From assembly GCA_037138595.1 (NCBI GenBank), contig JBAXIB010000002.1, positions 62,001 through 126,000 of the forward strand: DNA of 64,000 nucleotides. The letters run 5' to 3'. Shown here in pieces: positions 25,486-32,813 of this stretch. The position numbers and the translations under genes are program-made. The first letter of the stretch is position 1. Each line of letters begins with the position of its first letter. This stretch comes from UBA4742 sp037138595. GTDB taxonomy: Bacteria > Actinomycetota > Acidimicrobiia > Acidimicrobiales > Acidimicrobilacustridaceae. Under the pieces are notes generated by a model. The model searched no databases and was not told the origin of the DNA. It was given only the letters and a program-made list of their open reading frames with translations.

Positions 25486-26172
25486 CTATGGATTGCGACG
25501 GGCGCGGTCGCGAAGGCGCCGCTGCCATTCGGGCGAAGCCGAACGAGCTGTACGCCGGCGCGCACGACGAGTCGAGGATACAACCGGTCGCTCAACGCTT
25601 GCTTGGCGCCAAACCTTCAGGAAACGCTGGACCGCCGTCACCAACGTCAACGCCAACATTACCCAGAGGATTCCAATGAGTAACGAGTCGAAAAGTAATC
25701 CCAAGCCAAGCAGAATGAGCCGCTCAGCTCGCTCCATGATCCCGCCCTTGGCATCGAATCCGAGTGACTCAGCTTTGGCTCGTTGGTAGGAAATCACCAA
25801 TGACGCGGCGAGCACCGCCATCGGCAGCAGTGCGATCTGGCCTGGATGAGTTGTTGACAGGTACCAAGCCACGCCGAAGAGCAACAAGGAATCCGAAACA
25901 CGGTCAGAAACCGAATCGAAGAATGCGCCACGTGGACCAGCCGTCCCCGAAGCCTTCGCAACCGCACCGTCTAGCGCGTCTGGCAAGCCGGTCAGGACTA
26001 ATAGCAGCAACCCGATTCGGAGTTGACCAGCACCGATCGCAAACCCCGCTGCGGCCGCCATCAGCACGCCGAGCGCAGTTAAATGATCCGCCCGTATTCC
26101 GGTACGACGCAGGCTTGTCCCGATTGGACTCAAGCCCCGTTCGATGTTCGCTTTCCAGCGCCCGTCGAGCAT
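25486..26172 (-). CDS. pgsA: CDP-alcohol phosphatidyltransferase (phosphatidylinositol phosphate synthase type)
   Basis: A 228-residue membrane enzyme with about six helices that joins CDP-diacylglycerol to an alcohol, in this context inositol phosphate. The signature D-x2-DG-x2-A-R-x8-G-x3-D-x3-D appears as DALDGAVAK, eight residues, then GAFFDSVSD. All four acidic residues are kept but the usual Arg is Lys. The C-terminus is a long Arg-rich tail, longer than usual, probably facing the cytoplasm. It heads the pgsA-patA pair and is transcribed away from the gene at 26301. Confidence 0.85.
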   Translation of the reverse strand: MLDGRWKANIERGLSPIGTSLRRTGIRADHLTALGVLMAAAAGFAIGAGQLRIGLLLLVLTGLPDALDGAVAKASGTAGPRGAFFDSVSDRVSDSLLLFGVAWYLSTTHPGQIALLPMAVLAASLVISYQRAKAESLGFDAKGGIMERAERLILLGLGLLFDSLLIGILWVMLALTLVTAVQRFLKVWRQASVERPVVSSTRRARRRTARSASPEWQRRLRDRARRNP

Positions 26173-26300
26173 GAGTACTCCTGACCGTGTGGTCCCGAAG
26201 CTGGGACCTGATCCACATACCCTAGTCCGGTTGCCTAGTCAGACTGCTTTCAACTCGATTTCCCTTGAAAACCATGCGCAATTGTGATTAGCATTTTGCG

Positions 26301-26810
26301 ATGGTGCGTCCAGACCTCACCAATTTAAGCCCGCAAGACGCGGTCGTGACGTTACGTTCGTTTCCTCGGCGGTACTCAGCCGAGTTCAGTTCGATCGATG
26401 GCACTGACCTGACCGAAGAACTCGCTAGCCGAATTGGTTCCAGCGGTGAATCAGCGTTGCAAATCGTGGGCGAAGTCACCCGGACTTGGGTCCTGCTCAG
26501 AGAAAGTCTGCGGCAAATTTTACGGCACGACGAAGTTTTTTTGCACCCAGCAATAACAAACCCAGCTTTGCGACAATGGGACACTCAAGTGACAGAGTCA
26601 CTGTTCGATTCGCTCAATCGTTTCATTGAAGAAGCAGAAGCTCTTGCCGCTCTAGCCGAGACCGTGTCGCCAATCAGCGCGTGGGCACGAAGCGGAACAA
26701 TCGCTGGCGACGGTGCAATATCCGCCCTCGATCTTATTAAAGAATGTGTCAGCGTCGGCGCCGACGGCCTCAGCCGAGTCCGCACGACGATGTCTCAAGT
26801 AAAGGGTTGA
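26301..26810 (+). CDS. conserved-looking hypothetical protein, soluble and helical
   Basis: A 169-residue protein without signal peptide or membrane segment. It looks mostly alpha-helical (DLTEELASRIGSSGESALQI, TESLFDSLNRFIEEAEALAA), which recalls small helical-bundle proteins such as the DinB-like fold, but no motif fixes this. Neighbours are pgsA (divergent, 128 bases away) and a CoA-transferase gene (convergent, 8 bases). It has no visible catalytic pattern and I recognise no family. Confidence 0.6.
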   Translation: MVRPDLTNLSPQDAVVTLRSFPRRYSAEFSSIDGTDLTEELASRIGSSGESALQIVGEVTRTWVLLRESLRQILRHDEVFLHPAITNPALRQWDTQVTESLFDSLNRFIEEAEALAALAETVSPISAWARSGTIAGDGAISALDLIKECVSVGADGLSRVRTTMSQVKG

Positions 26811-26818
26811 CGCCGTCG

Positions 26819-28117
26819 CTAGTGACGGATCCATCTCCCTTCATAGGCCGTCCGTTCAAGACTCTCCCGATGGTCAGGATGAGCGATGGAAATGAGCGAT
26901 CGGGTTCGGTCTTCAATTGAATGCCCTCGAAGTTCAGCAACGCCGAACTCGGTGACGACTTTGTCGACGGTGTTCTTGCTGGTCGTCACGGCCGAGAAAT
27001 GGGATAACTGTGGCACGATGGTTGACACTTGCCCGCCATGAGCCGTCGAGTGCAGCACCACGAATCCTTGGCCCTCCGGCGAGTGCATTGCACCCCGAGC
27101 AAAGTCCGCCTGTCCCCCGCTGCCTGACCAGTATTGGCCGTTGATGATCTCGGAGTTGCACTGGCCAAGAAAATCGACTTCAACAGTCGCGTTAATCGAC
27201 ACAAAGCGAGGCTCGCGACCAATGATGCGTGGATCATTCACCCAGTCCACTGGCAGCATCTCGACCACGGGGTTGTCAGCAAGAAACTCGTAGGTCCTTG
27301 CGGTACCCAACGCAAACGTGGCGACGACTTTTCCGGGTCGGGTGGCTTTTCTAAGTCCGGTAGCAGCACCAGATTCAACGAGATCGACGACCCCGTCGGT
27401 CAGTAGTTCAGTGTGGATACCAATGTGCTTGTGATTCTCGAGTGCTTTGAGGAGCGCATTTGGAATACCCCCAATGCCCGCCTGAATCGTCGCTCCATCA
27501 GGCACACGCTCGGCGATGAACGCAGCAATAGTCCGATCCAGTTCATCGACTGGTGAAGGCGGCACGACGAGCAGCGGAGCATCCGATTCACACCAACCAG
27601 CGATTTGGCTGACATGCACATTGTTCTCGCCAAACGTCCGTGGCATATTCGGATTCACCTGCAGGAAAACTGGGATGTTGCCAAGAAAGCGCGCCGCATA
27701 GTCAGCGTTGGTCCCAAGCGAGAAGAAGCCGTGCTGGTCAGGCGGCGCTGCTTGGGCCACCAACAACGAACAGTTGGTAGTCCGTCTCAACAGTTGAGGG
27801 AGGTCGGAAAAATTCGATGGCACCAACTGGCAACCACCTTCGGCATAGGCGCGGCGCGTGATTGCGCTCAGAAAATATGAAACATGAGTCAAACGATCGC
27901 CGTACACACCGTGGAGGTACGGATAATCGTGAGCAACATGCATTTGGTGAATTCGTACACGGTCAAGTTCGGGTGCGGCTCGATCGATAACTTCCAAAAT
28001 CCGTTGGGGTTCGCCATTGGCGAGCGGAACGATGATGTCGCTTCCGTCACGAATGAGGCGCAGGACATCGTCTGGTTCACCGCGCAACGCTGCAACTTGC
28101 GCCAGTGTCGTGGCCAT
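26819..28117 (-). CDS. acetyl-CoA hydrolase / 4-hydroxybutyrate CoA-transferase family protein
   Basis: It has 432 residues from ATG 28117, with GAGG six to seven bases upstream; an in-frame ATG at 28135 lacks this. The protein matches class I CoA-transferases of the Cat1/AbfT group: LVPSNFSDLP, AGIGGIPNALL, the catalytic Glu in IGIHTELLTDGVVDL, and the oxyanion/CoA segment SGSGGQADFARGA. It also has the C-terminal VVTEFGVAELRGHSIEDRTRSL. It moves CoA between short-chain acids such as acetate and 4-hydroxybutyrate, or hydrolyses acetyl-CoA. No pathway partner lies beside it, so the substrate is open. Confidence 0.88.
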   Translation of the reverse strand: MATTLAQVAALRGEPDDVLRLIRDGSDIIVPLANGEPQRILEVIDRAAPELDRVRIHQMHVAHDYPYLHGVYGDRLTHVSYFLSAITRRAYAEGGCQLVPSNFSDLPQLLRRTTNCSLLVAQAAPPDQHGFFSLGTNADYAARFLGNIPVFLQVNPNMPRTFGENNVHVSQIAGWCESDAPLLVVPPSPVDELDRTIAAFIAERVPDGATIQAGIGGIPNALLKALENHKHIGIHTELLTDGVVDLVESGAATGLRKATRPGKVVATFALGTARTYEFLADNPVVEMLPVDWVNDPRIIGREPRFVSINATVEVDFLGQCNSEIINGQYWSGSGGQADFARGAMHSPEGQGFVVLHSTAHGGQVSTIVPQLSHFSAVTTSKNTVDKVVTEFGVAELRGHSIEDRTRSLISIAHPDHRESLERTAYEGRWIRH

Positions 28118-28187
28118 GTTTGACCTCGCTCTCACTGTCTCGGGGACCTCGTCAGCTTAGATCCGTCAACGACCATTCGCCCTGCGA

Positions 28188-29741
28188 TCAGCCGCTGATC
28201 CGATGCATCAGGACAATGGGCGGATGGTCATAGACCACCTCGAATTCGCCGCTCGCTCGCAGCTTTTCGTATTGCGTGCGATCGTCAGCATTCAGCGAAC
28301 TCGTGAGGAGCATGACGTACTGAACGGTTGATGGGTCAGCAGTCAACCCTGCCCCACCTGGCCCATAGTTCGAGGGCGACCAAGGGTTCGGGTACGTATA
28401 AATCAGCGGACGTTCGGAAATATGGGGTACGAATCCGTAATACGCCGCGACGGCGACATCAGCGGGAATGAGTTTCAGTGCTTCGTCAGCGTCGTGCTTC
28501 CATGGCTGACCATTTTGAGTCCAATACCCCTTATGAGAATTGACTGTCCATGGACCCACACCTTCATTTTTGGTCGCAAAAACCCCCAACAGCATGACGA
28601 ACAACAAGACCCACGCCACCGACGACCGCCGCCGGTTCCCAAGAACCCAAGTCGCCGCCAAGGTCACCGCCACGAATGGCATCGCGAAGTAATGAGTGAG
28701 TGGGTCATAGGTAAAACTTTGGGCGGTCAGGAAGTTGATGACATGTTGCGGGACTCCCAATATGAACACGACCGCTCCGCCAAACGGGACGAACCCGTAG
28801 CCACGAATGAGTTTCAGCGCACCATTTTCAGCGCCATGGCTCGCCAAGGTCCGGGCGACGATTTCAGGGTGGCGGACCGAGTTGATGACCGCCTCAGTAG
28901 CGCTACTGCCTAGCGGCCCAAACAAGCTGTCGTAAACCGCTCCTGCCGGCGAAAAATAAGGCTCAACTACTTTCGTTGCAATCACAAACCAAACCAAACC
29001 CAGACCGAACGTCACGGCTCCGACACGGCGACATTTGAAAAAGAAGAAGGTGAAGATTCCAAGCATGGTCACCACCAACGCGACGTCTTCTTTCCAAAGC
29101 AAGGCAAAAACGACAGCGACCCAGTACCACCTCCAGCTTCGAGTCATTGCGAAGTAGAACGCGGCGAACAGTGCAGCTATTGCCAAGTTTTCCGGGTGAA
29201 ACGTCTCCTGGATGAGCCACTGCGGCATGTAATGGAACAGATATGCCGCGGCTAAGCCGAGACCGAACCAATCTGATTTCAAGCGGTGGCGACCGATGAA
29301 AAAAAGTGGAACCGCACCCAAGGTGACTGCCGCGGTATTTACAACGTCAAGGAACTGTGCGCCACCACCCAACCAATAGACCGGCGCGAACAGATAAAAT
29401 CCTGGACTCACGTGATGACCCAAGACCTGCATCCCGCGAATCGAATTGAACCCGCGGCCATGAGCAAGCAGCCACGCAGCCTGACTGTTGTACCCGAGGT
29501 CATAATCGAACGTGTTGAAGTTCACATGGCGGGCCCACACCAAGCGCTCGAAAATCAAGAAATACAAAATGATCAATGCAATAAGGGCCGCCTGTGGCAG
29601 CGTGTGGCGAAGGTAGGGCTTGCCCATCCACCAACCTTTGGCCGAATCGAAACGCGCCGCCACTCGATCGACTCGCTGCAATACGACTGAACTCACCGAG
29701 TCGACAATTCTTGAATGTCTTGGCCTCGGTGGTGCCATCAC
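28188..29741 (-). CDS. DUF2079 multi-pass membrane protein
   Basis: A 517-residue integral membrane protein with about ten hydrophobic helices. The family mark near residue 77 is NTFDYDLGYNSQAAWLLAHG, matching the FDLGxxxQAxW segment of DUF2079, a group distantly like GT-C glycosyltransferases. Further typical parts are HVSPGFYLFAPVYWL and HFAMPFVAVTLA. A soluble C-terminal region (from about 410) contains PLIYTYPNPWSP. The acidic FDYD in the first loop would fit a GT-C active site, but no activity is shown. M2 at 29738 is an equally good start. Neighbouring genes give no clear clue. Confidence 0.8.
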   Translation of the reverse strand: MMAPPRPRHSRIVDSVSSVVLQRVDRVAARFDSAKGWWMGKPYLRHTLPQAALIALIILYFLIFERLVWARHVNFNTFDYDLGYNSQAAWLLAHGRGFNSIRGMQVLGHHVSPGFYLFAPVYWLGGGAQFLDVVNTAAVTLGAVPLFFIGRHRLKSDWFGLGLAAAYLFHYMPQWLIQETFHPENLAIAALFAAFYFAMTRSWRWYWVAVVFALLWKEDVALVVTMLGIFTFFFFKCRRVGAVTFGLGLVWFVIATKVVEPYFSPAGAVYDSLFGPLGSSATEAVINSVRHPEIVARTLASHGAENGALKLIRGYGFVPFGGAVVFILGVPQHVINFLTAQSFTYDPLTHYFAMPFVAVTLAATWVLGNRRRSSVAWVLLFVMLLGVFATKNEGVGPWTVNSHKGYWTQNGQPWKHDADEALKLIPADVAVAAYYGFVPHISERPLIYTYPNPWSPSNYGPGGAGLTADPSTVQYVMLLTSSLNADDRTQYEKLRASGEFEVVYDHPPIVLMHRISG

Positions 29742-29814
29742 GATTCCCGATCGTACTCGTCGCTCAGCAGGATTTGGGCAATGTCACTGCCCGACAAGGG
29801 TCTAGGGTCTCGCC

Positions 29815-29919
29815 ATGATCATCGCCGCGTTGCTTGCCGCATTGGGTGGATTTGGCCTCATCGCCATTGTTGCGATCGTTGTCGTAATCCGACGACGACG
29901 GAAGAAAAACGCCGGTTAA
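29815..29919 (+). CDS. small single-span membrane peptide with basic tail
   Basis: An ATG at 29815 opens 34 codons: a hydrophobic helix (MIIAALLAALGGFGLIAIVAI) then VVVIRRRRKKNAG and a TAA. The hydrophobic span plus positive-inside tail is what a small tail-anchored or membrane-regulatory peptide looks like. An AGGG lies about seven bases upstream. The stop shares TTAA with the convergent TehA-family gene's stop, so the two genes abut exactly. It fills the only gap between the DUF2079 and TehA-family genes. Function is unknown; chance is possible at this length. Confidence 0.5.
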   Translation: MIIAALLAALGGFGLIAIVAIVVVIRRRRKKNAG

Positions 29920-30974
29920 CCAACGTCTGGTGCGGCCCCCGGCGCGTTGCGTTGACCCGCGACCACGATACCGGTGTGCACAAGGCCGATCATGGCCACC
30001 ATCCACACCACAATCGCCACTACCCACATCGTCAGTGGAACGCGGCCGAGCGCGTCAAGGCTTAGCACCGCACGCATGCGGAATGTCGCGGCACCGTACA
30101 TCCCGAGCGGATAGACAATCGCCCAATACGACGGGTGATAACGCAGTGGAACTCGTTTCACGAAGTGACGCCAAACACCAAGCGCAATGAGCAGTGGGAA
30201 CCAAAAAGTTGCTGTCGCCCACGCCAAGATAACCATTCCCTGCAAAAACGAAGCCAGTTGGTCAATCCGTGCCGACGAAGCGTGCGCGTTCAACAAATTT
30301 GAACCCGCAAGAACGGTACTTGCGACGGCACCGGTCGCAACCCACGCTGTTGGATCGGAGTCGCGCTGCAACGGACTATGAAATGTCCAGCGAGTGAAAA
30401 CCATGGTCATCACGATCAAGTACAAAACTATCCCGAGTCCAAAACTCGCGACACAAAGGAATGTCACCAACTCGCTTGGGTGTCGAGTGAGCAGCAGCGC
30501 ACCCAAAATGGTGATCGACTGGAGCGACACCGTGATGAGAAACCAGGTGCCGTTTACTCCTTCACCAAACTCCGGCTTGTCATCACGAACCACCACCGAG
30601 ATCAGCGTTCCGTAAAGCAAAACTACCCAAAGGATCAATCCCAAGATCCACATGTACCGTGCGAGATCCCACCAGCCAAAAACCAACGCCACCGCACTTC
30701 CGAGGACATTGGTTCCAATGACCGTCGTGAGAAAGGTGAAGCCCCGGTCATGACTCATGAGATCCGCGACAAGTTTCCGCGGAAACAACACCAACCGAGA
30801 AACTGTCATCGCGATCAATACCACGTAGGCCACAATCGCTACGGTCGTCAATCCCTTCGACGCCAGAACGAAATGTTGCTGTGATGCGCCGACCGCAATG
30901 ATTCCCGTTGCCATGACCATTGCGAAATACCCCGGGAATAATCCGGCGATGGCGTTGCGCGGCGAGATTCTCAA
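29916..30974 (-). CDS. TehA/SLAC1-family voltage-dependent anion channel (TDT transporter)
   Basis: A 352-residue membrane protein with about ten helices and the family N-terminus GLFPGYFAMVMATGIIAVG, the hallmark of the tellurite-resistance/dicarboxylate transporter (TDT) family. Later conserved parts are TWFLITVSLQSITILGALL, WATATFWFPLLIALGVW and YHPSYWAIVYPLGMYGAAT. Family members carry nitrate, sulfite, malate or other small anions, or act as anion channels; the ion here is unknown. It starts at TTG 30974 without a strong ribosome-binding site, so the exact first codon is uncertain. Confidence 0.88.
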   Translation of the reverse strand: MRISPRNAIAGLFPGYFAMVMATGIIAVGASQQHFVLASKGLTTVAIVAYVVLIAMTVSRLVLFPRKLVADLMSHDRGFTFLTTVIGTNVLGSAVALVFGWWDLARYMWILGLILWVVLLYGTLISVVVRDDKPEFGEGVNGTWFLITVSLQSITILGALLLTRHPSELVTFLCVASFGLGIVLYLIVMTMVFTRWTFHSPLQRDSDPTAWVATGAVASTVLAGSNLLNAHASSARIDQLASFLQGMVILAWATATFWFPLLIALGVWRHFVKRVPLRYHPSYWAIVYPLGMYGAATFRMRAVLSLDALGRVPLTMWVVAIVVWMVAMIGLVHTGIVVAGQRNAPGAAPDVG

Positions 30975-31154
30975 GTGAGCAGCTTTCCCTAGTTAGCGCA
31001 ATGGGTGCTCTGAGGTTTCCGAACCTTCGTGAATTTCGTCACGATGCCCCATATCGCAATCTCGGCAACCTAGATCGTTTCCAAACTAGTGCACGGCGCT
31101 CGCAATGTTGCGATGTGTCGATAGCGTTGGCTGTAACCCAACTGAAGGAGAAAC

Positions 31155-31580
31155 ATGCGGCGATCATGGCTCATCTTTCCCGTAACAGCAGTCCTGCTGT
31201 TTGGAGCGATTTCTTGCGGCTCCAAATCGAACACAACCGCATCGGACAGCGTCAGCACCACCACCTCGGTACAACGATCAACGACCAGTGCGCCAAGTTC
31301 GACCAAGGCATCTAAGCCTGCGAACACCGCAAAGGACTGCACCGTGCGAGGAAAAAGCGCAGATTTACACGGATGTGACCTGACGAACGCCGACTTGAAG
31401 AACGCAGAGTTAACCGGCGCGTACTTCATTAACGCCAACTTGACCGGAGCGAACCTCACCGGGGCGAGCGTGTCTTATGCTCAATTCCAAGGCGCAACTT
31501 GGTCACATACAACATGCCCCGATGGCACAAATAGCAATGCTTCATCACCGGAAACCTGTATCGGGCACACGAAGGTGTGA
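31155..31580 (+). CDS. lipoprotein with pentapeptide repeats
   Basis: A 141-residue protein with an excellent AAGGAG site six bases before ATG. The signal SWLIFPVTAVLLFGAISC ends in a lipobox with Cys21, so it is lipid-anchored outside the membrane. A Ser/Thr-rich linker leads to a run of A(D/N)LxG-type repeats from ADLHGCDLTNADLKNAELTG to SVSYAQFQGAT, about eight units. These should fold as a short right-handed beta-helix. A Cys-containing tail (CPDGTNSNASSPETC) may make a disulfide. Pentapeptide proteins of this size have no assigned enzymatic role. Confidence 0.85.
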   Translation: MRRSWLIFPVTAVLLFGAISCGSKSNTTASDSVSTTTSVQRSTTSAPSSTKASKPANTAKDCTVRGKSADLHGCDLTNADLKNAELTGAYFINANLTGANLTGASVSYAQFQGATWSHTTCPDGTNSNASSPETCIGHTKV

Positions 31581-31595
31581 AGCGTAGGCCAACGA

Positions 31596-32168
31596 TTAGT
31601 CGTCGAACGCCGACCAATCTTCAGGGTTGTCTTCGACAAACCATTCGAGCACCTCGCCTTTAATGCCGTCGACGAGAACGAGTCCGCGTTGCTTTGGTGG
31701 ATCATCGGCTGAATAGAGCAGGATCCGCCACGTCGGTTTGCTCAACAAACCACGCCACCCCATCTGGGCTGAAGCATGACCGACGGGAAAGCCCACTGTC
31801 TTTACTGCCTCGACCAATGCGTCACTTTCGTCGATATCGAGATTCCAACCAGAAACCAATGAGTAAACACCGAACGCACTCAGCCCAATTGCCGCAGCGA
31901 GGAATCCATTGTTGATGAGTACCCCTGGGCCCGATCGATGGGTACCCCACAGCAGCAAGCAGATCGCCGCAAGCACCAAATACAACACGCCTGGGATCCG
32001 GCGACGGTTGTTGTTGGGAAACAAATAAGGTCCGACATACCCGGCGGCGTCAAGGTCTTCGGGCAACGCATCGCGGATGTCATCGTCCGACAATGCTTTC
32101 ACCGACGGTCTCGCCGACGTGACTCGGTCGGGAAGCGCTGGGTGGTTCTGATCCGAAGGCTCGCTCAT
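31596..32168 (-). CDS. hypothetical two-helix membrane protein
   Basis: A 190-residue protein with a polar N-terminus of about 58 residues, two membrane helices (VLYLVLAAICLLLWG and FLAAAIGLSAFGVYSLVSGW), and a soluble alpha/beta domain containing ILLYSADDPPKQRGLVLVDG. The acidic C-terminus ends DWSAFDD. It lies downstream of the HIT-family gene on the same strand. It may be conserved in this part of actinobacterial genomes; I recognise no family name. Confidence 0.65.
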   Translation of the reverse strand: MSEPSDQNHPALPDRVTSARPSVKALSDDDIRDALPEDLDAAGYVGPYLFPNNNRRRIPGVLYLVLAAICLLLWGTHRSGPGVLINNGFLAAAIGLSAFGVYSLVSGWNLDIDESDALVEAVKTVGFPVGHASAQMGWRGLLSKPTWRILLYSADDPPKQRGLVLVDGIKGEVLEWFVEDNPEDWSAFDD

Positions 32169-32242
32169 GTCAGTGTGAAGGTAGCGCGCCCAGCCACCGC
32201 TCCACGAATGGGTCGATTCGCCAAGCCTCCGTCACAGCGGAA

Positions 32243-32794
32243 TCAATTCGGCCACGCGTCGCGAAGTTTTTTCCAACTTTCGCTGAGTGTTTCGGGCATC
32301 ACGCGCGTATTGGCTACCGAGGTCATAAAGTTGGTGTCACCAGCCCACCGTGGCAAACAATGCACATGCAGGTGCTCGGGAACCCCCGCACCGGCAGCCG
32401 TACCAATGTTCATCCCCACGTTCACCCCATCGCAGCGATACGCGAGGCGGATAGCGGCAACGGCATCGCGAACTTCACGCCACAATTCATCGTGGGTCCC
32501 GACAGCGAGATCAGCCAGATCGGAACATGCCTTATCAGGAAGTACAAGCACGTGGCCATTGGTATAGGGGTACGCGTTCAGAACGACGGAACACTGCCCC
32601 GATCGGTGAACCACGTAACCGTCGTGGTCAGAAAGCTCCAAGATACGCTCGAATAGCGATTTCCCACTTTGGTCTCGCGCGGCTGAGTCACGGTCCGCGT
32701 CTAGTCCGCCCTCGATGACTGAACGATTGGTGGAAACTGTCTCGATATAGGTACTTCGCCAACCGGCCCACAGTTGGTCGAGTGCGGCGCTCAT
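32243..32794 (-). CDS. HIT-family nucleotide hydrolase/phosphorylase
   Basis: Starting at ATG 32794 (MSAALDQLWAGWRSTYIE) gives 183 residues; the longer frame would overlap thrS. The histidine triad is HLHVHCLPRW near residue 145. SLFERILELSDHDGYVVHR and VVLNAYPYTNGHVLVLP are typical of the actinobacterial HIT proteins related to diadenosine tetraphosphate phosphorylase that lie near pgsA. It starts 19 bases after the thrS stop, so it is likely cotranscribed. It probably acts on dinucleoside polyphosphates or nucleoside phosphoramidates. Confidence 0.9.
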   Translation of the reverse strand: MSAALDQLWAGWRSTYIETVSTNRSVIEGGLDADRDSAARDQSGKSLFERILELSDHDGYVVHRSGQCSVVLNAYPYTNGHVLVLPDKACSDLADLAVGTHDELWREVRDAVAAIRLAYRCDGVNVGMNIGTAAGAGVPEHLHVHCLPRWAGDTNFMTSVANTRVMPETLSESWKKLRDAWPN

Positions 32795-32813
32795 TTTGGG
32801 ATGTCCGGCGGGA

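Noticed and set aside
28422..28913. 163-codon plus-strand open frame inside the DUF2079 gene
   Set aside because: Antisense shadow with no motif; the minus-strand membrane protein explains the region.
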